64,000 nucleotides of DNA from Oxalobacteraceae bacterium UBA6018 (GTDB lineage: Bacteria; Pseudomonadota; Gammaproteobacteria; Burkholderiales; Burkholderiaceae_D). Positions 1-7,585 of this stretch are shown here, in pieces; positions within the stretch are counted from its first letter, which is position 1, and each line of letters starts with the position of its first letter. Location of the stretch: positions 129,687 to 193,686 of the forward strand of contig DIZW01000024.1 in assembly GCA_002428015.1 (NCBI GenBank), given 5' to 3'. A program made the position numbers and the translations under genes. The notes under the pieces are model-generated. The model did not search any database. It was not told where the DNA came from and worked only from the letters and a program-made list of their open reading frames with translations.

Positions 1-237
1 CAGCGCCGCCACCCGCGCCAGCAGCTCGGCGTCGTTCGGCTGGTCGCTCGCGACGCAGTCGATGCCCTCGTCGCGGCACAGCGTGGCGACGGACTCGAAC
101 CAGACGTTTTCGGCCGCGTCGTCGGCGTGGGTGACCACCAGGGCCACGTCGACGCCGCCGGCGAGCAGCACCTTCAGGCAGCGCACGCCCACGCTATGGT
201 AGGCGAACACCACCGCGCGCGGACGGGCCGCGCTCAT
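1..237 (-). CDS. ArnA-type formyltransferase, N-terminal part (runs off the window)
   Basis: The first 79 codons are visible; the rest lies beyond base 1. The N-terminus reads VVFAYHSVGVRC then THADD followed by ENVWFESVA, the N10-formyl-THF formyltransferase pattern of the ArnA N-terminal domain, which formylates UDP-L-Ara4N or a related UDP-amino sugar. The start ATG overlaps the arnC stop (ATGA), so it is translationally coupled as the next gene of the envelope operon. It could be a stand-alone formyltransferase or a full two-domain ArnA; the missing part decides. Family is fairly sure, substrate is inferred from the neighbours. Confidence 0.75.
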   Translation of the reverse strand, partial: MSAARPRAVVFAYHSVGVRCLKVLLAGGVDVALVVTHADDAAENVWFESVATLCRDEGIDCVASDQPNDAELLARVAAL

Positions 238-1217
238 CGCTCCACCATGCGCTGGGCCGCGCTGTCGGGCACGGCCTGCTGCAGGATCGTCTCGACCACG
301 TAGCGCGGCCGCGCGCGCACTTGCTGCAGGATGCGCCCGACGTATTCGCCCAGCAGGCCCAGGCCGAACAGGATCACGCCCATGAAGAAGAACATGATGG
401 CGAACAGGGTGAACACGCCCTCGGCCTCGGCGCCCAGGATAAAGCGGCGCAGCAGCAGGAACACCACCAGCGCGGCCGAAGCCAGCGACATGATCATGCC
501 GAGCATGGACATCAATTGCAGCGGCACCAGCGAGAAACCGGTGACCAGGTCGAAGTTGAGCCGGATGAGCGAGTACAGCGAGTACTTCGATTCGCCGGCG
601 GCGCGTTCCTCGTGCTCGACCTCGACCTCGGTCGGGTGGCGCGCGAACTTGTAGGCCAGCGCGGGCACGAAGGTGTTGACCTCGCCGCAGCGGTTGACCA
701 GGTCGATCACGTTGCGGCCGTAGGCGCGCAGCATGTTGCCCTGGTCGCTGATGCTGATGTTGGTGATGCGTTCGCGCACCCGGTTCATGGCTTTCGAGGC
801 CAGGGTGCGCCAGGCCGCGTCGCGCCGCTTGCGCCGGACCGAGCCGACGTAGTCGAAGCCTTCGCGCATCTTGGCCACCAGCTTGTGGATCTCCTCGGGC
901 GGGTTCTGCAAGTCGGCGTCGAGGGTGACGATGATCTCGCCCAGGGCCGCCTCGAAGCCGGCCAGGATCGCCATGTGCTGGCCGTAGTTGCCGTTGAAGA
1001 TGATCACGCGCGTGACGTCGGGGCGCTGCTCGTACTGCTCGGCCAGGACCGCCACCGAGCGGTCGCGGCTGCCGTCGTTGACGAACACGATCTCGTACGG
1101 GATGGCCAGGGCGTCCAGCGCCGGGTACAGGCGCGCGAACAGGGTGGCCAGGCCGGCCTCCTCGTTGTACACCGGGATGATGATCGACAGCTCGGGTTTC
1201 AGCGGCATGCGCTTCAT
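234..1217 (-). CDS. arnC: Undecaprenyl-phosphate amino-sugar transferase (ArnC-like GT2)
   Basis: 327 residues. It begins MKRMPLKPELSIIIPVYNE, a GT2 nucleotide-sugar fold, with the VNDGSRD motif and the LDADLQNPP metal-binding motif. Two C-terminal membrane helices (about 230-255 and 265-290) end in a GLLGEYVGRI loop as in ArnC and other polyprenyl-phosphate glycosyltransferases. The expected role is transfer of formylated L-Ara4N from UDP to undecaprenyl phosphate on the inner leaflet. The start overlaps the arnB stop (ATGA); an upstream in-frame extension exists but has unrelated Arg/Pro-rich composition, so the MKRMP start is chosen. DpmA/GtrB-type transferases are the alternative, but arnB and arnT beside it favour ArnC. 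Confidence 0.85.
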   Translation of the reverse strand: MKRMPLKPELSIIIPVYNEEAGLATLFARLYPALDALAIPYEIVFVNDGSRDRSVAVLAEQYEQRPDVTRVIIFNGNYGQHMAILAGFEAALGEIIVTLDADLQNPPEEIHKLVAKMREGFDYVGSVRRKRRDAAWRTLASKAMNRVRERITNISISDQGNMLRAYGRNVIDLVNRCGEVNTFVPALAYKFARHPTEVEVEHEERAAGESKYSLYSLIRLNFDLVTGFSLVPLQLMSMLGMIMSLASAALVVFLLLRRFILGAEAEGVFTLFAIMFFFMGVILFGLGLLGEYVGRILQQVRARPRYVVETILQQAVPDSAAQRMVER

Positions 1218-2350
1218 GTGAGCACCTGCTTGACCGCGCCGACCACGCGCTCGACGTCGGCCAGGGTCATGGCGGCGAACAGCGGCAAGGTCACGGTGAG
1301 GCGGCCGATGCGCTCGGCGACCGGGAACATGCCCTCCTTGAAGCCGCGCTCGCGGTACAGGGTGAACAGGTGGATCGGCGCGTAGTGGAAACCGGTGCCG
1401 ATGTTGTGCTCTTCCTGCAGGCGGCGCATGAAGGCGGCGCGCGTGCCGGGCCCGCGGTCGGGCAGGATGATCTGGAACAGGTGCCAGTTGGAGCTGCCGA
1501 AGGCCGGCAGCGGCAGCTGGGCGCCGGTGGCCGCTTCGAACTCGGCGCCGAAGCAGGCGAAGTAGTGGCGCGCCAGCTGCTCGCGGTGGGCGGTGACGTC
1601 GTCGATGGTGGCCAGCTGGCCCAGGCCGATGGTGGCGGCGATGTCGGTCATGTTCCACTTGCCGCCCAGGACGTCGACGTCGATGCCGTCCACGCCGCTG
1701 CGGGTGACCCCTTGCAGCCGGTATTTCTCGGCCAGGCGCGCCTCCTCGGCGTTGGTCATGACCAGGCAGCCGCCTTCGCCGGTGGTGAGGTTTTTATTGG
1801 CCTGGAAGCTGAACGAGGCGAAGTCGCCGAAGGCGCCGATGCGCCGTCCGTCCCACACCGAGCCGAAGGCCTGGGCCGCGTCCTCGATCACGCGCAGGCC
1901 GTGCTCGAGCGCCAGCGCGTACAGCGCCTCCATGTCCAGCGGCAGGCCGGACAGGTAGACCGGCAGCAGCGCGCGCGTGGCCGGGGTGATGGCCGCGCGC
2001 ACCTTGACCAGGTCCAGGTTGCGGGTGAGCGGATCGACGTCGGCGAACACGGGCGTGGCGCCCACGGCCAGGATCACGTTGGCCGTGGCCGGCCACGACA
2101 GCGGGGTGGTGATCACCTCGTCGCCGGGGCCGATGCCGGCGATGCGCAGGGCGATCTCCATGGTGCAGGTGCCGGAATTGAAGGTGCGCACGTGGCGCCC
2201 GCCGAAGTATTCCGACAGCTGGGCTTCGAAAGCCTGCACCTTGGGGCCGCTGGTGAGCCAGCCGGAGCGCAGCACCTGCGCCACGGCGGCGATGGTTTCC
2301 TCGTCGATGGTGGGGCGCGAGAACGGCAGGAATGGGAGGGAAGAGGTCAT
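1214..2350 (-). CDS. arnB: DegT/DnrJ/EryC1/StrS aminotransferase (ArnB-like)
   Basis: 378 residues, normal length for ArnB (UDP-4-amino-4-deoxy-L-arabinose:oxoglutarate aminotransferase). Visible features are FNSGTCTMEIAL (PLP phosphate loop), IEDAAQAFGS with the ring-stacking Asp, and SFQANKNLTTGEGG with the Schiff-base lysine at residue 186. It is PLP dependent and cytosolic, making the 4-amino sugar from the 4-keto sugar. It lies 21 bp after the SMR gene and overlaps arnC by four bases. Other DegT-family sugar aminotransferases look similar; the arn context supports ArnB. Confidence 0.85.
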   Translation of the reverse strand: MTSSLPFLPFSRPTIDEETIAAVAQVLRSGWLTSGPKVQAFEAQLSEYFGGRHVRTFNSGTCTMEIALRIAGIGPGDEVITTPLSWPATANVILAVGATPVFADVDPLTRNLDLVKVRAAITPATRALLPVYLSGLPLDMEALYALALEHGLRVIEDAAQAFGSVWDGRRIGAFGDFASFSFQANKNLTTGEGGCLVMTNAEEARLAEKYRLQGVTRSGVDGIDVDVLGGKWNMTDIAATIGLGQLATIDDVTAHREQLARHYFACFGAEFEAATGAQLPLPAFGSSNWHLFQIILPDRGPGTRAAFMRRLQEEHNIGTGFHYAPIHLFTLYRERGFKEGMFPVAERIGRLTVTLPLFAAMTLADVERVVGAVKQVLT

Positions 2351-2371
2351 GGACAGTCCAGTTAAAAGTTG

Positions 2372-2746
2372 TCAGCTGCGCGCCAGCAGCACCACGCCGA
2401 CCAGGATCGTGGCCAGGCCGGCGATGCGCTGCGGCGACACCGCTTCGCCGAGGAACAGCCAGGCGCCCAGCATGCTCACGACATAGCCGAGCGAGAGCAT
2501 GGGGTAGGCCAGCGACACGTCGGTGCGCGACAGCGCCATGATCCACACCAGCACCGACACGCCGTAGCATGCCAGTCCGCCGAGGATGGAGGGCTGGGTG
2601 GCGATCTGGAACAGGGTGGATATCACGTGCCCGCCGCGCAGGCTGATGGCGCCGCCCATGGCGTTGGTGCCGCTCTTGAGCAGCAGCTGGGCCAGGGCGT
2701 TGAGCAGCACGCCGCTGAGGATAAAGCCGAAGGTGGGGAGGTTCAT
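2372..2746 (-). CDS. Small EamA/SMR-type membrane protein, ArnE/ArnF-like flippase subunit
   Basis: 124 residues with four predicted membrane helices (about 5-25, 44-64, 70-92, 98-122), a drug/metabolite-transporter half unit. Within an arn operon the expected role is flipping the undecaprenyl-phosphate amino sugar to the periplasm, done in enterobacteria by the ArnE/ArnF pair. Only one such subunit is seen here, so it may work as a homodimer or its partner may lie elsewhere. Start ATG chosen at MNLPTFGF, 20 bp after arnT. It could instead be an EmrE-like exporter. Confidence 0.75.
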   Translation of the reverse strand: MNLPTFGFILSGVLLNALAQLLLKSGTNAMGGAISLRGGHVISTLFQIATQPSILGGLACYGVSVLVWIMALSRTDVSLAYPMLSLGYVVSMLGAWLFLGEAVSPQRIAGLATILVGVVLLARS

Positions 2747-2766
2747 CGATATGGTCCGGTGCTCGC

Positions 2767-4416
2767 TCAGCGGTTGGCGACGACGCGGCGGCGGCCATCG
2801 TAGGTGACCACGCGCATGGGCACGTGCTCGGCGGCGAGCGACTGGTAGATGTCCTCGCGGATCAGGGCCAGGTCGGTCACGCCGGCGCCGGCGTCGGCCA
2901 CCCACTGGTCGCGGAAGGTGGCGACATCGGCGATGAGCTTGTCGGGCTCCTGCTGCTGGCCGAATTCGAATTCGTCGCCGAACGCCACCATGATCATCTT
3001 GTGGTTCAGGTAGAACGGGAACGACTGCTCGTAGGTGCCGACCGCGTAGAACTTGGTCTCGGGCCGGAGCTCGGCGCGGATGGCCGGGAACTGCGCCGAG
3101 CCGGTGCGTACCTGGCCGTGCGGCTCGAAGCCGACCAGCATCAGTTCGGTCATGACGAAGCCGCCCACGGCCAGCAGCATGAGCGGCAGGTCGCGCCGGC
3201 CGCGGCGCAGGCGGGCTACGGCCAGTACGGCGCACACCAGCATGGTGGCGCCGGCGCCGACCGCCCAGGGCCGGTAGGACAGCAGGGGGCTGCCGGGCAC
3301 GGGGCGCAGGTGGGCGGCCAGCGGCACGCCCAGCGCCAGGCCCAGGCCGATCAGCGCCGCCGCGACGCCCGTCAGCACCAGGGTGCGGGTGCTGGCCTCG
3401 GCCCAGTGCAGCGCCACCAGGATGGCCAGGGCGGGGAACATCGGCACGATATAGCCGGGCAGCTTGGAGTGCGAGAGCGAGAAGAACACGAGGATGAAGG
3501 CGGCCCACAGCAACACTAGCAGGCGCGGGCGGAAGCGGCCCGGTTCGCGCTTGAGGCCGGCCGCGACGCCGCCCGGCAGGGCTGCGATCCATGGCACCAG
3601 GCCGGGGATGAGCAGCAGCAGGAAGTAATACCAGTTGCCTTCGCGGTTGCTCACGTCGGAGGTGTAGCGCTGCAGGTGCTCGTGCACGAAGAAGAAGTGA
3701 GGCTGTTCCGGGTTGCGTTGGGCCACCAGGATGAACCAGGGTGCGGCGATCGCCATGAACAGCAGCAAGCCCTTGCCCAAGTGCAGCTCGGTCCAGCGCC
3801 GCCAGTCCTGGGTGGCCAGGGTGTAGAGCACCAGCACCGAGCCTGGAATCGCCAGGCCGATCAAGCCTTTCGACAGCACCGCCAGGGCCATGCCGGCCCA
3901 GCAGGCGAGCATCCAGTTGCGCCGTTGAGCGGCACTGGCGTCGTCGCGCTGGGCGATGAGCATGGCGCCCAGGCTCAGGGTCAGCATGCCGGACAGGCCC
4001 ATGTCGAGTGAATTGATCTGGCCGCTGGCGACCCAGAACACGCTCGAACCGAGCACCAGGGCGGCGTAGGAGCCCACGCGCGCGCCGAACACGCGCCAGG
4101 CGGCGTAGCCGGTGAAGAGCACGCCGAACAGGCCGCACAGCCCGGTCCACAGGCGGGCCTGCCAGTTGCCGATCCCGAACACGGTGAAGGTCAGCGCGTT
4201 CATCCAGGTCTGCAGCGGCGGTTTTTCGAAATACTTGATGCCGTTCAGGCGCGTGGTGATCCAGTCATGCGTCAGGAACATTTCGCGCGCCATCTCGGCG
4301 TAGCGGCCTTCGTCGGGCGGCACCAGGGTGCGCACGCCGAGCACGGCCAGCCACACCAGGGCGAAGCCGATCGCCACCGTCCACAGCAGCCTGCGCGAGT
4401 TGGTCAGCTCGTTCAT
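2767..4416 (-). CDS. arnT: ArnT-like lipid A aminoarabinosyl transferase (PMT family)
   Basis: 549 residues, the usual ArnT size. After an N-terminal helix comes PPDEGRYAEMA with the acidic pair Asp35-Glu36 in the first periplasmic loop, characteristic of ArnT/PMT_2 enzymes, followed by KYFEKPPLQTWMNA. About a dozen membrane helices follow, then a periplasmic C-terminal domain. Role: transfer of the amino sugar from its undecaprenyl carrier to lipid A, which lowers binding of cationic peptides. The start overlaps the virK-like stop (ATGA). Other GT83 glycosyltransferases are possible, but the neighbouring arn genes make ArnT the best call. Confidence 0.87.
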   Translation of the reverse strand: MNELTNSRRLLWTVAIGFALVWLAVLGVRTLVPPDEGRYAEMAREMFLTHDWITTRLNGIKYFEKPPLQTWMNALTFTVFGIGNWQARLWTGLCGLFGVLFTGYAAWRVFGARVGSYAALVLGSSVFWVASGQINSLDMGLSGMLTLSLGAMLIAQRDDASAAQRRNWMLACWAGMALAVLSKGLIGLAIPGSVLVLYTLATQDWRRWTELHLGKGLLLFMAIAAPWFILVAQRNPEQPHFFFVHEHLQRYTSDVSNREGNWYYFLLLLIPGLVPWIAALPGGVAAGLKREPGRFRPRLLVLLWAAFILVFFSLSHSKLPGYIVPMFPALAILVALHWAEASTRTLVLTGVAAALIGLGLALGVPLAAHLRPVPGSPLLSYRPWAVGAGATMLVCAVLAVARLRRGRRDLPLMLLAVGGFVMTELMLVGFEPHGQVRTGSAQFPAIRAELRPETKFYAVGTYEQSFPFYLNHKMIMVAFGDEFEFGQQQEPDKLIADVATFRDQWVADAGAGVTDLALIREDIYQSLAAEHVPMRVVTYDGRRRVVANR

Positions 4417-5336
4417 GCGACCGCCAATCCGGCGCGCGCCATGAACTGCCGGCGGATCGCCAGCAGCAGGTCCTGGCGGCGGCGGGCCTCGCCGCGTTTC
4501 TTGGATGGAACCAAATTCAGGTCGATGTCGGCGGCGGCGCGGCAGGCCAGCATGAAGTTGCCGTCCGCGCGCAAGTGGGCCTGCTGCTCGCGCCAGGTGG
4601 TGTCGTAGTCGAGCGTGATGCGGGCGCGCCGGCGCGGGTTGACCACCACCCGGTTGAGGTTGCTGACGAGGATCATATGGGCGCACCCGAGCGCTGCGCC
4701 CAGGTCGCGCAGGACATTGATGAGGAAATTCTTTGGCCTGGTTCCGTACAACTCGCGCGAGGCTCGGCGCATGATATCGCTCCCGTTTTCTGCTGACACA
4801 CCCTGAATCGCTCCTACCACGACATGACGTTCGTTCTGTTCTTCAATAAAGGAAAAGCTGACGCTGAACACGCCGACGCCGTCCAGAGTCAACTGGAAGG
4901 CCAGCTCGCCTTCGCGCGGATTGATGCTCACCCCGGCCAGCAGCAGCTCCATGCGCGCACCTTCCTTGCCTATAAAACGGGCAACGCTGACCGGTATCGC
5001 GAGGGAGGTTACCACAAGCGGCTCGATGCGCATCTTTTGCACGCAATGGTAGTGCGAACAGATGACGTCGATACGCTCGGCGCAACTCAGGTGATTCGAC
5101 AGATAGGGACGGTAAACCCGATTGATGGCGGGCGCATTGCGGTACGCCAGCGCGGCGAGCAAAGGGTCGGACGCGATGGCGCCGGCCCAGCGCCGGCTTT
5201 GGCGCGGAAACACCAGCCTGCCGAGCAGGGTCTTGAGCTTGTCCTTCAGGCGCCCGGCACGCGGCGCCGGCAACTCGGGCATGGAATGGGGGTGGGCGCC
5301 CGACGCGAAGCGGGATAGGGCCGTCTGTGAATGCAT
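4413..5336 (-). CDS. VirK/YbjX family (DUF535) protein
   Basis: 307 residues from ATG at 5334-5336. Recognisable family stretches are ERIDVICSHYHCVQ, a central beta-rich part (LLLAGVSINPREGELAFQLTLDG), VVGAIQGV, RPKNFLINVLRDLG and the C-terminal DYDTTWREQQ. VirK/YbjX homologues in enterobacteria are tied to envelope remodelling and cationic-peptide resistance, though the biochemistry is unknown. It is the first gene of the arn operon, coupled to arnT by ATGA, which fits that role. An extended reading frame upstream covers the promoter region and has no family similarity, so the shorter start is used. Confidence 0.8.
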   Translation of the reverse strand: MHSQTALSRFASGAHPHSMPELPAPRAGRLKDKLKTLLGRLVFPRQSRRWAGAIASDPLLAALAYRNAPAINRVYRPYLSNHLSCAERIDVICSHYHCVQKMRIEPLVVTSLAIPVSVARFIGKEGARMELLLAGVSINPREGELAFQLTLDGVGVFSVSFSFIEEQNERHVVVGAIQGVSAENGSDIMRRASRELYGTRPKNFLINVLRDLGAALGCAHMILVSNLNRVVVNPRRRARITLDYDTTWREQQAHLRADGNFMLACRAAADIDLNLVPSKKRGEARRRQDLLLAIRRQFMARAGLAVA

Positions 5337-5383
5337 GCTCTTCAAGGTGGAAATGGCGGAGGCGGTCGGCCGCTGCGCAGTGT

Positions 5384-5432
5384 AAAAAGTATACTCAGCC
5401 GATCGTCCGCTCATCGTTACGGTTTGGTAATG
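5384..5432 (-). promoter_or_regulatory. Candidate promoter and operator of the virK-arn operon
   Basis: In the 172-bp divergent gap, the minus strand has TATACT (5388-5393) as a good -10. No good -35 is seen (CGATGA at 5411-5416). Directly upstream is an imperfect inverted repeat CGTTAC-N6-GTAATG (5415-5432), placed where an activator would overlap the -35, as for OmpR-family activated promoters. That the divergent response regulator binds it is inference; no canonical PmrA box is visible. Confidence 0.4.
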
Positions 5433-5508
5433 TTGGGCGCCGGCCCCGATGGTATGATCGTGCCCGCTCCCGTTCCGCCCACTTACTCCCGCGCTGTCTG
5501 ACCATATA

Positions 5509-6204
5509 ATGAAATGCCTACTCATCGAGGACGACGCCGAGACCCGCAACTTCCTCAGTGAAGCGCTCGCCGCCGATGGCTATCTCATGCGCTGTTGCGA
5601 CAACGGCGCCGACGGCCTGGCGCTGGCCGAGTCCGAGGCCTGGGATGTGATCATCCTCGACCGCATGCTGCCCGGCAATATCGACGGTCTCGAGCTGCTC
5701 GGCAAGTTGCGCGCCGGCCAGTCGCGCGTGCCGGTGCTGGTGCTCAGCGCCCTCGGCAGCGTGGACGACCGGGTGCGCGGCCTGCGCGCCGGCGGCGACG
5801 ATTACCTGGCCAAGCCGTTCGCGCTGGCCGAGTTGCTGGCGCGCCTGGCCAACCTGGCGCGGCGCGCCAGCCCGCGCCAGGAAACGACGCTGCTGCGCGT
5901 GGCCGACCTGGAGCTGGACATGCGCAGCATGCGCGTCACCCGCGCCGGCGTGAAGATCAACCTGCAGCCGCGCGAATTCCGCCTGCTCGAATACCTGATG
6001 CGCCACGAGGGCCACGTGGTGACCCGCCCCATGCTGCTCGAAGGCGTGTGGGATTACCACTTCGACCCGCAGACCAACGTCATCGACGTGCAGATCAGCC
6101 GCCTGCGCAACAAGATCGACAAGGACGCCGCCGATTGCCTGATCCACACCGTGCGCGGCGAAGGCTACGTCCTCAAGAGCGGCGCCGCGCATGAGCAAGC
6201 TTAG
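5509..6204 (+). CDS. OmpR-family response regulator (PmrA/QseB-like)
   Basis: 231 residues. Receiver domain with acidic pocket Glu7/Asp8/Asp9, phospho-acceptor Asp51 (IILDRMLPG), the S/T switch at Ser80 and Lys102 (YLAKPF). The C-terminal winged helix (about 130-225) has the typical PREFRLLEYLMRHEGHVVTR and DVQISRLRNKID. It overlaps its kinase gene by 14 bp. It is divergent from the virK-arn operon, so it is a candidate regulator of that operon. The start ATG has no clear Shine-Dalgarno; TATGAT at 5453-5458 is a possible -10. Subfamily is clear, target is inferred. Confidence 0.88.
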   Translation: MKCLLIEDDAETRNFLSEALAADGYLMRCCDNGADGLALAESEAWDVIILDRMLPGNIDGLELLGKLRAGQSRVPVLVLSALGSVDDRVRGLRAGGDDYLAKPFALAELLARLANLARRASPRQETTLLRVADLELDMRSMRVTRAGVKINLQPREFRLLEYLMRHEGHVVTRPMLLEGVWDYHFDPQTNVIDVQISRLRNKIDKDAADCLIHTVRGEGYVLKSGAAHEQA

Positions 6205-7585
6205 CGCGCGCCTGCGCTCGTCGATCGCGGCGCGCCTGGCGCTGGCCTACGGCGCCATCGCCGCGGTGGCGGTGGCCGCGGCCGCGCTGGTGTTCTACTT
6301 CGGCACCATCGGCGTGCTGGAACGGCTCACCGATGCCAAGATCAACGCGGTGGCCGCGCGCCTGGCCGCCTCGCTGGCCGACGGCGGCAGCGCGCGCCTG
6401 CTGGCCCAGATCCGCACCGAATTGAACGACAAGGACGACAGCGACTCGGAGCTGTTCATGCTGATCAGCCCGCAAGGACAGGTGCAGGTCGCCAACCTGT
6501 CGGCCTGGCCGGCCGCGGTGCCGCTCACCGGCAAGCTCAATTACGCCTACGTGCGGCGCGAACGCAGCCGCGTGCGCACGCGGGTGATGGGCAGCGTGCT
6601 GGCCGACGGCTCGCGCCTGCTGGTCGGGCGCGACCTGAGCGAGCTCGATGCGCTGCAGGGGGTGATCCGGCGCGCCGTGCTCACCGGCCTGCTGGTGTCG
6701 ATCGTGCTGGTGAGCGCCGGCGCGGTGCTGCTGCGGCGCGCCATCGACCGCCGCGTGGGCGAGGTGCGCCTGATCACCCGCCGCGTCGGCGCGGGCGACC
6801 TGGCCCAGCGCATCCCGGACGACGGCGAGGACGAGTTCAGCCTGCTCAGCCGCGACATCAACCGCATGCTGGCCCAGATCGAGTCGCTGATGGACGGCGT
6901 GCAGCACGTCTCGAACGCCATCGCGCACGACCTGCGCACGCCGCTCAGCCGGGTGCGCAACCGCCTGTACATCGCCGTGCGCAGCTGCGACGCGGCCAGC
7001 CTGCGCGAGGTGGCCCAGCAAAGCATCGAGGACGTGGACAGCCTGATCGGCCTGTTCGAGAAGCTGCTGCGCATCGCCTCCGTGGAGTCCGGCGTGCGGC
7101 CGGCGTTCGACGCCCAGGTCGACCTGCAGCGCGTGGCGCTCGGCATGCTCGACCTGTACGAGGCGGCGCTGGAGGAGGCCGGCCTGTCCCTGGTCAGCCA
7201 GGCTAGCGCGGTGCCGCCGATCACGGGCGACCCGGACCTGATCGCCAGCGCGCTGGCCAGCCTGCTCGACAACGCCATCAAGTACGCCGGCGCCGGCGCC
7301 GTGGTCGCGGTGAGCACCGGCGCCGACGAGCGCGGCGTGAGCCTGGAGGTGCGCGACAGCGGCGGCGGGGTGCCCGAGGAGGAACTGGCCCAGCTGGCGC
7401 GCCGCTTCTACCGGGTCGACCGCGCCCGCCATCTGCCCGGCAACGGCATCGGCCTGTCCAACGTGAAGGCCATCGTGGCCCTGCACGGCGGCACCCTGGA
7501 GGTGCGCAATGGCCACCCGGGCCTGGTCGTGCGCATCGTCTTTCCGATTGTCCTACCCATAGTGAACGAGGGCGCCACCGCATGA
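6191..7585 (+). CDS. Sensor histidine kinase paired with the OmpR-type regulator
   Basis: 464 residues. TM1 about 17-39, a roughly 120-residue periplasmic sensor region with an acidic NDKDDSDSE stretch, TM2 about 161-182, HAMP about 183-236, then the dimerisation H-box IAHDLRTPLSRVRNRL with phospho-His246, and an HATPase with DNAIKYA (N box), DSGGGVP (G1) and GNGIGLSNV (G2). It is a classic EnvZ-type kinase. The acidic periplasmic patch recalls cation- or cationic-peptide-sensing kinases such as PhoQ/PmrB, which is inference. Its stop overlaps the ABC permease start by ATGA, so the kinase and transporter are coupled. Confidence 0.9.
   Translation: MSKLSARLRSSIAARLALAYGAIAAVAVAAAALVFYFGTIGVLERLTDAKINAVAARLAASLADGGSARLLAQIRTELNDKDDSDSELFMLISPQGQVQVANLSAWPAAVPLTGKLNYAYVRRERSRVRTRVMGSVLADGSRLLVGRDLSELDALQGVIRRAVLTGLLVSIVLVSAGAVLLRRAIDRRVGEVRLITRRVGAGDLAQRIPDDGEDEFSLLSRDINRMLAQIESLMDGVQHVSNAIAHDLRTPLSRVRNRLYIAVRSCDAASLREVAQQSIEDVDSLIGLFEKLLRIASVESGVRPAFDAQVDLQRVALGMLDLYEAALEEAGLSLVSQASAVPPITGDPDLIASALASLLDNAIKYAGAGAVVAVSTGADERGVSLEVRDSGGGVPEEELAQLARRFYRVDRARHLPGNGIGLSNVKAIVALHGGTLEVRNGHPGLVVRIVFPIVLPIVNEGATA

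Noticed and set aside
1370..2365. Long plus-strand open frame opposite arnB
   Set aside because: Gln/Gly/Ala/Arg-rich shadow frame caused by high GC; no family features and the minus strand encodes a clear aminotransferase.
5505..5510. Perfect TATAAT just before the response-regulator gene
   Set aside because: It overlaps the ATG at 5509, so it cannot be the promoter of this start; TATGAT at 5453-5458 is a better candidate.
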